This document shows, one piece after another, positions 5,252-13,269 of a DNA stretch of 32,108 nucleotides (the first letter of the stretch is position 1; each line of letters opens with the position of its first letter). Source of the stretch: Terriglobia bacterium (lineage in GTDB: Bacteria; Pseudomonadota; Alphaproteobacteria; Acetobacterales; Acetobacteraceae); the NCBI GenBank assembly GCA_023511585.1, contig JAIMBF010000031.1, forward strand, positions 1-32,108. Reading direction: 5' to 3'. The position numbers and the translations under genes are program-made. The notes under the pieces were generated by a model, which was not told where the DNA came from, made no database searches, and was given only the letters and a program-made list of their open reading frames with translations.

Positions 5252-6976
5252 ATGACAAAACTCTTCGCCCCCATGAGTCTCGCAGCCCTGCTGCTGGCAG
5301 GTACTGCCGCTGCAGCCTATGCAGCCTCGGATTATGCGCCGGTGACTGACGCTCGACTGGCCAATCCCGAGCCGCAGAATTGGCTGATGACCCGCGGGAG
5401 CTACAAGGGTTGGAGCTACAGCCCGCTGGATCAGATCAACACCAGCAACGTGAAGAATCTTGTCCCGGTGTGGACGTTCTCCACGGGTGTCGACTCCGGC
5501 CATGAATCACCGCCGATTGTAAACAACGGCATGATGTTCGTCTCCACCCCTTATAATCAGGTGATCGCGCTGAATGCCGCAACCGGTGAGCTGATCTGGC
5601 GTTACAAGCGGCCTCTCCCCGAAGGGTTTAGCGCGCTTCACAATACCAATCGCGGCGTTGCCCTATATGGAGACAAGGTCTATTTCGCTGCATTGGATGC
5701 CGTCCTGGTGGCACTGGATGCAAAGACCGGAAAACCCGCATGGGAAACCAAGGTCGCGGACTGGCACACCGGCTACTACATGACGATGGCTCCGCTCGTC
5801 GAGAAGGGCAAAGTACTCGTCGGCGTGTCGGGAGGCGAGTTCGGTGTCCGTGGCTCCGTTCAGGCTTTCGATGCAGAAAACGGCAAGCTCGTCTGGCAGA
5901 CCTACAGTGTTCCGGCACCGGGTGAACCCGGAAGTAATACGTGGGAAAAGCCCGATACCTGGAAGCGTGGCGGCGCCTCTACCTGGATGACCGGTAACTA
6001 CGATCCGAGCACCAATACTGTGTATTGGGGCACCGGGAATGGTTCGCCTTGGTTCGGCGATCAGCGGCCCGGCGATAACCTCTATACCGCTTCCACGCTC
6101 GCGCTTGATGGCGACACCGGCAAAATCAAAGGATATTTCCAGTATCACCAGAATGAATCCTGGGACTGGGATGCTATGAATGCGCCGATGCTCGTAGACT
6201 TCCAGAAGAACGGGTCCACCATCCATGGGCTGCTGAGTCCCCAACGCAACGGTTATCTCTATTGGCTGGAGCGCAAGTCAGACGGCAGCATCGGCTTTAT
6301 GAATGCCATGCGATACGTGAAACAGAACGTATTCAAGAGCATCGATCCGGAGACCGGCCGCCCGGTGGTGGATATGGATCACAAGCCGGGAACGGGCAAA
6401 GAGGCAAGCTTCTGCCCAAGCCTCTGGGGCGGCAAGGACTGGCCCTATGAAGCCTATAATCCGCAGACCGGCATGGTCTACGTCCCCTCCAACGATAACC
6501 ACTGCGGCCATATGAAGGGGACGGTGCAGGAATACGTTCCCGGGCAGTGGTGGACCGGTGTTGCTATCCCCGACATCGGCTTCACCGTCGATAAGAACGC
6601 CGCGTTCTATGGAGAAATCCAGGCTTTTGACGCAAATTCCGGCAAGCGCGCATGGCGCGTGCTCTATCCGAGCTCGATGATGTGGGGCTCGCTCTTGACC
6701 ACGGCCGGCAACCTCGTCTTCGGTGGCGGCACCAACGACCGAGAGTTCCGTGCCTACGATGCGCGCACCGGGGATCAACTCTGGCACTTCAAAACCAACT
6801 CCGCGATTATTGCTCCGCCTGCGACTTACGCGGTCGACGGCGTCCAGTACGTGGCCGTGCAGTCCGGATACGGCGTCGATCCAGCGTATCAGGAAGGACT
6901 GCTCTCCAACTTGCTGGGATGGCAAAAGGATATTCCGCAAGGCGGCGTGATTTGGGTGTTTACCCTCGGTCACTAA
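5252..6976 (+). CDS. Periplasmic PQQ-dependent alcohol dehydrogenase, lanthanide-type signature
   Basis: A 574-residue quinoprotein of the methanol/ethanol dehydrogenase family that oxidises alcohols (or aldehydes) in the periplasm with PQQ. The start is ATG 5252, preceded by AGGGAGGT; a signal peptide ends near AYAA (residues 22-25). Tryptophan-docking-type repeats of an eight-bladed propeller are visible (for example ALDAKTGKPAWE, AFDAENGKLVWQ, AYDARTGDQLWH). Active-site counterparts are E196 (GGEFGVRG), N263 (WGTGN) and D305 in SWDWD. D307, two residues after the catalytic Asp, is the residue that marks lanthanide-dependent enzymes (Ala, Ser or Thr in calcium types). The vicinal Cys-Cys of methanol dehydrogenase is absent: residues 128-131 read ALHN. 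C388 and C418 could form the other known disulfide. There is no cytochrome c domain, so an external acceptor is needed; the upstream Rieske protein is the candidate. Substrate unknown. Confidence 0.95.
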   Translation: MTKLFAPMSLAALLLAGTAAAAYAASDYAPVTDARLANPEPQNWLMTRGSYKGWSYSPLDQINTSNVKNLVPVWTFSTGVDSGHESPPIVNNGMMFVSTPYNQVIALNAATGELIWRYKRPLPEGFSALHNTNRGVALYGDKVYFAALDAVLVALDAKTGKPAWETKVADWHTGYYMTMAPLVEKGKVLVGVSGGEFGVRGSVQAFDAENGKLVWQTYSVPAPGEPGSNTWEKPDTWKRGGASTWMTGNYDPSTNTVYWGTGNGSPWFGDQRPGDNLYTASTLALDGDTGKIKGYFQYHQNESWDWDAMNAPMLVDFQKNGSTIHGLLSPQRNGYLYWLERKSDGSIGFMNAMRYVKQNVFKSIDPETGRPVVDMDHKPGTGKEASFCPSLWGGKDWPYEAYNPQTGMVYVPSNDNHCGHMKGTVQEYVPGQWWTGVAIPDIGFTVDKNAAFYGEIQAFDANSGKRAWRVLYPSSMMWGSLLTTAGNLVFGGGTNDREFRAYDARTGDQLWHFKTNSAIIAPPATYAVDGVQYVAVQSGYGVDPAYQEGLLSNLLGWQKDIPQGGVIWVFTLGH

Positions 6977-7014
6977 GACGAGCGTGTCGAAATCTCCTGG
7001 CACACATTCCAGGG

Positions 7015-7047
7015 CCGGCCGCCCCCAAGGCGGCCGGTTTCTGCTTT
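7015..7047 (+). terminator. Intrinsic terminator after the quinoprotein gene
   Basis: Perfect nine-base arms CCGGCCGCC (7015-7023) and GGCGGCCGG (7029-7037) around a five-base loop, followed by TTTCTGCTTT. It ends 30 bases before the next start codon and probably closes the Rieske/quinoprotein unit. Confidence 0.85.
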
Positions 7048-7076
7048 GCTCACGTTTGATTCATTCGGAACCGAAG

Positions 7077-7529
7077 ATGATGCGATTCGCTTGCATGGGA
7101 CTGCTCGTAACGGCTTTCGCTTTTAGTGAAAGCATCGTTCTTCATGCCGCAGACCACCCCCCGGAGACCTGTGTGAATGCTCCCCAAAGCTGCCCATACG
7201 TGGTGGAAGCGAACGATGTGACCGCACATGTCGGTGAACATGCAGTCATGCTCGTCCGGCTACGACCGCGCGACGGGTATCGCGTTTTGGAAGCTTACAC
7301 CAATCGGCTGAGTCGATTCTCCTCGCTGGACGGCGCCGTCGCCTTTGATCGAAAGATGGTCGACGGGAAAGCCGAGGATGGGGCACTCGTCTTCGCCGTT
7401 GGTCTTACCCCCACAGCGCCGGGCCGGCACCCGATCAATGGTGTCTTCCGAGTTGGCTACATCCGGGATCCGGGAGAAATGTGGATGATTTCGGTCCCCT
7501 TGATCGCCAACGTCATCGGCGAGAAGTAA
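7077..7529 (+). CDS. Small exported protein, 150 residues, unknown function
   Basis: No family recognised. The start at ATG 7077 (or the next codon, 7080) is chosen because the following residues form a signal peptide (MMRFACMGLLVTAFAFSES, cleavage near VLHA-AD, residue 24); GGA lies seven bases before ATG. The mature protein starts with a cysteine pair (TCVNAPQSCPYVVE, C32 and C39) likely to form a disulfide, then a beta-rich region with HVGEHAVMLVRLRPRDGYRVLEAY and a final GVFRVGYIRDPGEMWMISVP. It looks like a small periplasmic beta-sandwich. It follows the quinoprotein behind a strong terminator and precedes the efflux operon by 76 bases. It could serve either neighbour or neither. The longer in-frame start at 6984 would overlap the terminator and is rejected. 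Confidence 0.75.
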   Translation: MMRFACMGLLVTAFAFSESIVLHAADHPPETCVNAPQSCPYVVEANDVTAHVGEHAVMLVRLRPRDGYRVLEAYTNRLSRFSSLDGAVAFDRKMVDGKAEDGALVFAVGLTPTAPGRHPINGVFRVGYIRDPGEMWMISVPLIANVIGEK

Positions 7530-7605
7530 ATACGGCAACGGGCCTCCGGCTCGGCTATGCTTGTTGGTTGCCACCCTTTCCCCGCCTCACGGGGGCCGAT
7601 CTCGG

Positions 7606-9075
7606 ATGTCTTTCTTGCGTGTTGTCGTTGCTTTCGGTTTCGGTGCCGCGCTCCTGGCAGGTTGCGCAAGCTACACGCCTGCGCCGCTGTCTCCGCAAGA
7701 GACCGCCGCGGCCATCCAAGCCCGTTCCCTCGATGATCCGAGACTTCGCAAGTTCGTCGCGGTCGCGTTGGCAGGGGAGAGCAAGCCCGCGCCTTGGGGT
7801 GAAACTGGCGAGCCATTCCCGTGGAACCTTACCACGCTCACATTAGCGGCGGTCTATTATCATCCGAGTCTTGATATCGCGCGGTCTAAGCTCGCCGAAG
7901 CGCGCGCCGCCGTGATGACCGCAAGGCAAATCCCCAACCCCTCGCTTTCTTTTGAAGAACTGAGCTACGCCCCCGGCCTTCCTGCGGGATCGGCCTGGAC
8001 CGTTGTTCCCCTGATTAACTTTCTTATCGAAACGGCCGGCAAACGCGGCTACCGCACGAAAGCGGCGAACGCTTTGGTCGAAGCGGCACGTGCCGATCTT
8101 GCAACGGCTTCGTGGCAGGTGCGCGGCGGCGTGCGCAAGGCTCTGCTGGATTTATGGGCGGCGCAGAACCGGCTTGCTTTGCTGCGGAAACGGCTTGATC
8201 TTCAAAACGAGCTGGTCGGGCTCTTGGAACATCGTCTGGCTGCCGGCGAGGTTTCGGCGTTGGATGTTGCCGTGGAGCGAAACAGCCGCAATCAGAGCGC
8301 ACTTCAGCTGCAAGACCTCACCCGTCAAGCCGTGGAGGCGGAAAGCGAGCTCGCAAGCGCTCTAGGAATCCCGCTGAAAGCGTTGGACGGCGTTCGCCTT
8401 TCTTTCGATGCCTTTGAAAAGCCGGAAGAACCAAGCCTCGAAGCTGCGCCCGGAAACCTGAGAGACGAGGCACTGCTCCATCGCAGCGATGTGCAAGCGC
8501 TCCTGGCCGAATATGCCGCGGCGGAATCACGGCTTGCGCTTCAGGTTGCCAATCAGTACCCCAATATCACCTTAAGTCCGGGATACGCTTATGTTGCGGG
8601 TCAGCATCAGTACTGGCTGCTTCCGGCCGCCGAGCTCCCGGTCTTTAACCAGAATCAAGGGCCGATTGCGGAAGCCAAAGCCCGCCGTGACGAAGCGGCG
8701 GCGCGCTTTATTGCTTTACAAACGCAAGTGATCGGGCAAATTGATGCCGGATGGGCCCGCTATCGCGCGGTTCATCACGCACGCAAAGCTGCCGAGGCGT
8801 TGCTTGCCGATGCGCGAGAGCGCGAGCACCGGATATTGCGGTCGTTTCAAGCCGGCGAGGTGGATCGCCCAAGCTTGCTTGTTGCCGAGATCGAACGCTT
8901 GAACGCCGAGCAGTCCCGCCTTGATACCATCGTACAAAACCATGAGGCGCTTGGCGCTTTGGAAGACGCCCTCCAACATCCTTTTTTTGGACCAGCGTTG
9001 CCGATAAACTCTGAAATCAATCCACGCCTTGCCGGAAATGACGGTGTGCACGAAAAGAGCCTTGCACTGCAATGA
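7606..9075 (+). CDS. RND efflux outer-membrane lipoprotein (TolC/CzcC-like)
   Basis: A 489-residue outer-membrane channel subunit of a tripartite efflux pump. A lipobox LAGC with C20 ends a short signal peptide, so the mature protein is predicted to be lipid-anchored. Two long helical repeats typical of the OEP family follow: LDIARSKLAEARAAVMTARQIPNPSLSF near 85-115 and QYPNITLSPGYAY near 320. The alpha-barrel helices are rich in Ala, Leu and Glu. ATG 7606 is chosen over the in-frame TTG 7561 because it begins the signal peptide; its ribosome site is weak and a CCCCG/CGGGG hairpin (7580-7594) lies just before it. The stop overlaps the adaptor start by four bases (ATGA), so the three genes are translationally coupled. 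Confidence 0.9.
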   Translation: MSFLRVVVAFGFGAALLAGCASYTPAPLSPQETAAAIQARSLDDPRLRKFVAVALAGESKPAPWGETGEPFPWNLTTLTLAAVYYHPSLDIARSKLAEARAAVMTARQIPNPSLSFEELSYAPGLPAGSAWTVVPLINFLIETAGKRGYRTKAANALVEAARADLATASWQVRGGVRKALLDLWAAQNRLALLRKRLDLQNELVGLLEHRLAAGEVSALDVAVERNSRNQSALQLQDLTRQAVEAESELASALGIPLKALDGVRLSFDAFEKPEEPSLEAAPGNLRDEALLHRSDVQALLAEYAAAESRLALQVANQYPNITLSPGYAYVAGQHQYWLLPAAELPVFNQNQGPIAEAKARRDEAAARFIALQTQVIGQIDAGWARYRAVHHARKAAEALLADAREREHRILRSFQAGEVDRPSLLVAEIERLNAEQSRLDTIVQNHEALGALEDALQHPFFGPALPINSEINPRLAGNDGVHEKSLALQ

Positions 9076-10130
9076 AGCGGAGCCGTTTGACAGTTCTTCT
9101 CACGCTTGTTGCTGCGCTCGGAATCGGCGGAATTGCGGTCTGGGGATTTCTGCAAGGCCGAAGCGAAGCCGCACGTGAGGCGCTCCGGGAACACCCAAGC
9201 AGGAAATTGCCTCGCGTCGCCATCGAGCAGGGCCAGCCGGTGATTGTTCTCGATCCTCTCTCGCAGAAAGAAAGCGGGATCGAGACGGCTCTTCCGCCCC
9301 CGGTACCCTACCAACAGCAAATTCGCGCCTATGCGCGCGTGTTAGACCTTACACGGTTGACCGAGCTTGCCAACGGTTACGCTGATGCACAGGCGCAACT
9401 TCAGGCGGCTCAGGCACGTCTTGCTTCGTCCGAGAAAGCGGTTGAACGTTCGCGGCTTCTTTATAAGGATCGCCAAAACGTTTCGCTTGCTCAGCTCCAG
9501 GCGAGCGAAGCCACGTTTCGCGTGGATCAAGCAGCACTCGCTGCTGCTCAGTCACGAACGCGCACGCTTGCCGCAACGGTCAAACTGGAATGGGGCCCGG
9601 TCCTTGCAAAATCTTTAGTGGAAGGATCGGAACTTCTCAACCGGCTTATGAACGGCCAAGCCATTCTCTTGCAAGTCACGCTGCCGCCCGGTGTTGTTCT
9701 TTCTTCGCCTCCGCTTAAGGCCACCATTGAGACCGGCAAAAATACTCTGGCTCCGATCCTCTTTGTGTCTTCCGCCCCACGAACCGACCCCAAAATTCAG
9801 GGCGTAAGTTTTTTCTACACTGCTTCGACGGAGAGTAATTTGCCTGCGGGTATGAACGTTCTTGCGTTTTTGCCATCCGGTCCGCAGGCAACGGGGGTAA
9901 AAATCCCGGATTCGGCGATTGTCTGGTGGCAAGATCGGGCATGGGTCTATCGCCGCATCCGCACAAACACTTTTGCGCGGATGGAAATCCCAACCGATCG
10001 GCCGACATCGGATGGCGGCTTTGTTATCAAGAGCGTGCCGGCGGAGATGGAAATCGTTACGCACGGTGCCCAATTGCTGCTTTCGGAAGAGTTTCGCGCA
10101 CAGATCCAGATGGGCGAAGAGGACGAATGA
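9072..10130 (+). CDS. RND efflux periplasmic adaptor (membrane fusion protein)
   Basis: A 352-residue adaptor linking the inner-membrane pump to the outer-membrane channel. An N-terminal membrane segment (residues about 7-28) acts as anchor or uncleaved signal. Residues about 101-165 form the alpha-helical hairpin (YADAQAQLQAAQARLASSEKAVERSRLLY and QLQASEATFRVDQAALAAAQ). Beta-barrel and membrane-proximal domains follow. The protein has no Met- or His-rich metal-binding N-terminus as seen in CusB or CzcB, so the cargo is uncertain. Its start overlaps the preceding stop (ATGA), and its own stop overlaps the pump start by four bases. No separate ribosome site is visible, which fits translational coupling. 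Confidence 0.88.
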   Translation: MKRSRLTVLLTLVAALGIGGIAVWGFLQGRSEAAREALREHPSRKLPRVAIEQGQPVIVLDPLSQKESGIETALPPPVPYQQQIRAYARVLDLTRLTELANGYADAQAQLQAAQARLASSEKAVERSRLLYKDRQNVSLAQLQASEATFRVDQAALAAAQSRTRTLAATVKLEWGPVLAKSLVEGSELLNRLMNGQAILLQVTLPPGVVLSSPPLKATIETGKNTLAPILFVSSAPRTDPKIQGVSFFYTASTESNLPAGMNVLAFLPSGPQATGVKIPDSAIVWWQDRAWVYRRIRTNTFARMEIPTDRPTSDGGFVIKSVPAEMEIVTHGAQLLLSEEFRAQIQMGEEDE

Positions 10131-13100
10131 CAGCCTCCGTCCTGCGCCACGGCCCTCAGGCTGCCCTTATTCACTTTTCCCTTCGCTTCCGCGGCATTGT
10201 GATCGCGCTTGCAAGCCTCCTCTTAGCCCACGGTCTCTATGCGTTGGGCCATGCCAAATATGATGCGTTTCCGGAATTTGCACCGCCGGAGGTCGTGATC
10301 CAGACGGAGGCCCAGGGGCTTTCCCCCGAACAGGTGGAGATCCTCGTCACGCGCCCCATCGAAAGTGCCTTGAATGGTATCTCCGGCGTGCAGAGCTTGC
10401 GCTCAACCTCCACTCAAGGTCTTTCCGTCATCACGGTTCTGTTCGGCCCCGGGAGCGATATCTATCGCAACCGCCAAGTCGTTGCCGAGCGCCTCGCCGG
10501 CATTCTCTCTCAACTGCCGGAGGGCGTAAATGAGCCGTCGATTACGCCGCTCACCACCTCATCGGCCCTGGTGCTGGTGGCCGGGCTTACATCGGAAACG
10601 CGCTCGCTCATGGATCTGCGTGCAGCGGTTGACTGGACCATCCGGCCGCGGTTGCTGGCGGTTCCGGGTGTGGCCGATATCGGCATTTTCGGCGGCGATG
10701 TGCGTTCCATCCAAATCGCCGTGCAGCCGGACCAACTGATCCGCTACGATCTCGGTTTTTCCGATGTGCTGGCAGCGGCCAAGCGCGCAACCGGCGTGCG
10801 CGGCGCGGGTTTCATAGAAACGAAAAATCAGCGAATCGTTCTCCAAACCGAAGGACAATCCCCAGGACCCACCGAGATCGCGCGCACCGTAGTCCGAAGC
10901 GATGCGACAGGAAGCATCACGCTCGGCAACGTTGCCGATGTTTACGAGGCACCGGAGCCGGCCATCGGCGGCGCGACCATCGATGGAAAGCCGGGCGTCG
11001 TTTTTAATGTATCCGAACAGTATGGCGCAAATACCATCGAAGTCACCGAAGCGGTGGAAGCAGCATTGCAAGAGCTGAAAGACGCACTTCAAGCCGAAGG
11101 CATTACCCTTCATTCCGGTCTGTTACGACCGGCGAATTTTATCATCAGCGCAACCCGCAATGTGGAAGCCTCGCTCGTGCTCGGCGGGATCCTCGTTATG
11201 GTGGTGCTTTTCCTCTTTCTCTTTGATCTGCGAATTGCGGCAATCTCCTGCATTGCGATTCCGCTTTCTCTGCTTGCTGCCACCATCGTGCTCGCAGCGA
11301 TGGGGGAGACGCTCAACACCATGACCCTCGGCGGCCTTGCGATCGCCATCGGGGTGGTGGTCGATGATGCCGTCATAGACGTAGAAAACATCGTCAGAAG
11401 ATTGCGCGAAAATCAGCGGCTTCCCGAGCCTCGCCCGGCCGCGCGCGTGGCGCTTGATGCCGCGCTGGAAGTGCGAAGCGGCGTTACCTATGCTACCTTT
11501 GCCATCATCCTGGTCGTGCTTCCGGTCATGGCTCTGCCGGGCGTTGCCGGGCGTTTGTTTCGGCCTCTCGGGCTTGCCTACACATTCGCCGTCTTGGCAT
11601 CGCTGCTTGTGGCGTTAACGGTAACGCCCGCGCTTTCGGTGGCTTTCCTTGCCGGGAAAAAACTTTCCCTCACGGATCCCCCTTTAATGCGGTGGCTCAA
11701 AGCCGGGTATGTGCGCGTGCTCGCAAGCGTCACGCAACGGACGGGCGTGCTGATCGCAGCCACCGGCTTGCTCACCATCGCGGGCTGCGCCGCGCTGCCG
11801 TTTTTCGGCGGCAGTTTCATACCCGAGCTAAAAGAAGGGCACTACGTCGTGCACGTGGCGGAAGTGCCCGGTACCTCCATGGCTGAATCGCTTCGCATCG
11901 GCACCCTCATCTCCAGCGCGCTCAAAGAATTGCCCTTTGTGCAATCGGTCGCGCAGCGCATCGGGCGTGCGGAATTGGCAGCCGATACTTGGGGGCCGAA
12001 TTACAGTGAGTTCGAGGTCGAACTCAAACCGGGGTTGTCGGGAGATGAAACGGAAGCCGCACAAGCCCAGATCCGAAAAATACTCGCGCGTTTCGTCGGA
12101 GTGAATTTCACCCTCAGAACGTTTCTGACCGAACGCGTGGAAGAAACCCTTTCGGGCTATTCCGCTCCCGTCGTCATAAAAATCTTCGGCAGCAATCTCG
12201 ATATTCTCAATCAGAAGGCGCTCGAGATCGCGCGCGTGCTGAACGAAGTGCCGGGCGCCACCGAGGTGCAGATTGAAGCGCCACCCGGCGTGCCTCAGCT
12301 CACCATTCATTTGCGTAAGCCCGATCTCGAGCGTTGGGGCCTGGATGCAACGGAAGTCCTCGACACCATTCGGATCGCCTATCAGGGGGAAACAGTCGGT
12401 CAGATCTACCGAGACGACCAAGTCTACAAGATCATTACCATCCTCGATCGCTCGCGCCGCGATCATATCGCGGAAGTCGGGGAACTGCCCTTGCGCACGT
12501 CTTTCGGCAGCTATGTTTTGCTTAAGCAAGTCGCCGATATTTACGAGGCTCCCGGCCGCTACCAAGTGGTCCACGAAGGCGCAAGGCGTGTGCAGACGGT
12601 CACCGCCAATGTTGCGGGCACCGACATCACCTCATTCGTGCAAGCCGCGAAAGCAGCCATTGCAGCCAAGGTTCAGCTCCCGCTCGGCACGTATATCCAG
12701 TTCGCCGGTGCCGCGGAAGCACGGGCAGCCGCTGAGCGTGATTTGATTCGGAACTCGCTGCTTGCGGTCTTCGGCATCGTTCTGCTGCTTTCGATCGTCA
12801 CCCGCAACTGGCGTAATCTTTTGCTGGTTTTGACAAACTTACCGTTTGCACTGGTTGGCGGCGTAGTGGCGATATTTGCGACCGGCGGCATCGTATCTTT
12901 AGGCGATATGGTCGGGTTTGTGACGCTTTTTGGCATCACCTTGCGCAATTCCATCCTGATGATCGCCCGTTACCAACACATGGTCGAAGTGGAAAGGGAA
13001 TCTTGGGGGTTCGATACAGCGATTCGCGGCGCTGCGGATCGGCTGACACCGATTCTCGTCACCTCCATCGTCACCGGCCTTGGAGTCTTGCCGCTTGCAA

Positions 13101-13267
13101 TCGGCGCCGGGGATCCCGGGCGTGAAATCGAAGGCCCCATGGCCATTGTCATTCTCGGCGGTCTGGTAACCTCCACAACGCTCAATCTTCTGGTGTTGCC
13201 CGGTCTGGCACTGCGATACGGCCGATTTGAAGCCAAAACGTCCGAAGACGAGGCTTGGGAGCTCTAA
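10127..13267 (+). CDS. RND efflux pump, CusA/CzcA-like (heavy-metal efflux family)
   Basis: A 1046-residue inner-membrane proton-driven transporter. The N-terminal helix (about 15-35) is followed by the first periplasmic loop beginning DAFPEFAPPEVVIQTEAQG, typical of the CusA/CzcA branch. Helices 2-6 span about 345-530, with GGLAIAIGVVVDDAVIDVEN (about 402-421) in TM4 containing the acidic residues of the proton path. A second loop and helices 8-12 follow (TMs about 860-1035). ATG 10127 was chosen because it overlaps the adaptor stop (ATGA); the open frame extends upstream inside the adaptor. The HME family exports Cu, Ag, Zn, Co or Ni, but some members of this subgroup have unknown cargo. 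The gene is complete and ends two bases from the convergent FAH-family gene. Confidence 0.92.
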   Translation: MTASVLRHGPQAALIHFSLRFRGIVIALASLLLAHGLYALGHAKYDAFPEFAPPEVVIQTEAQGLSPEQVEILVTRPIESALNGISGVQSLRSTSTQGLSVITVLFGPGSDIYRNRQVVAERLAGILSQLPEGVNEPSITPLTTSSALVLVAGLTSETRSLMDLRAAVDWTIRPRLLAVPGVADIGIFGGDVRSIQIAVQPDQLIRYDLGFSDVLAAAKRATGVRGAGFIETKNQRIVLQTEGQSPGPTEIARTVVRSDATGSITLGNVADVYEAPEPAIGGATIDGKPGVVFNVSEQYGANTIEVTEAVEAALQELKDALQAEGITLHSGLLRPANFIISATRNVEASLVLGGILVMVVLFLFLFDLRIAAISCIAIPLSLLAATIVLAAMGETLNTMTLGGLAIAIGVVVDDAVIDVENIVRRLRENQRLPEPRPAARVALDAALEVRSGVTYATFAIILVVLPVMALPGVAGRLFRPLGLAYTFAVLASLLVALTVTPALSVAFLAGKKLSLTDPPLMRWLKAGYVRVLASVTQRTGVLIAATGLLTIAGCAALPFFGGSFIPELKEGHYVVHVAEVPGTSMAESLRIGTLISSALKELPFVQSVAQRIGRAELAADTWGPNYSEFEVELKPGLSGDETEAAQAQIRKILARFVGVNFTLRTFLTERVEETLSGYSAPVVIKIFGSNLDILNQKALEIARVLNEVPGATEVQIEAPPGVPQLTIHLRKPDLERWGLDATEVLDTIRIAYQGETVGQIYRDDQVYKIITILDRSRRDHIAEVGELPLRTSFGSYVLLKQVADIYEAPGRYQVVHEGARRVQTVTANVAGTDITSFVQAAKAAIAAKVQLPLGTYIQFAGAAEARAAAERDLIRNSLLAVFGIVLLLSIVTRNWRNLLLVLTNLPFALVGGVVAIFATGGIVSLGDMVGFVTLFGITLRNSILMIARYQHMVEVERESWGFDTAIRGAADRLTPILVTSIVTGLGVLPLAIGAGDPGREIEGPMAIVILGGLVTSTTLNLLVLPGLALRYGRFEAKTSEDEAWEL

Positions 13268-13269
13268 AC

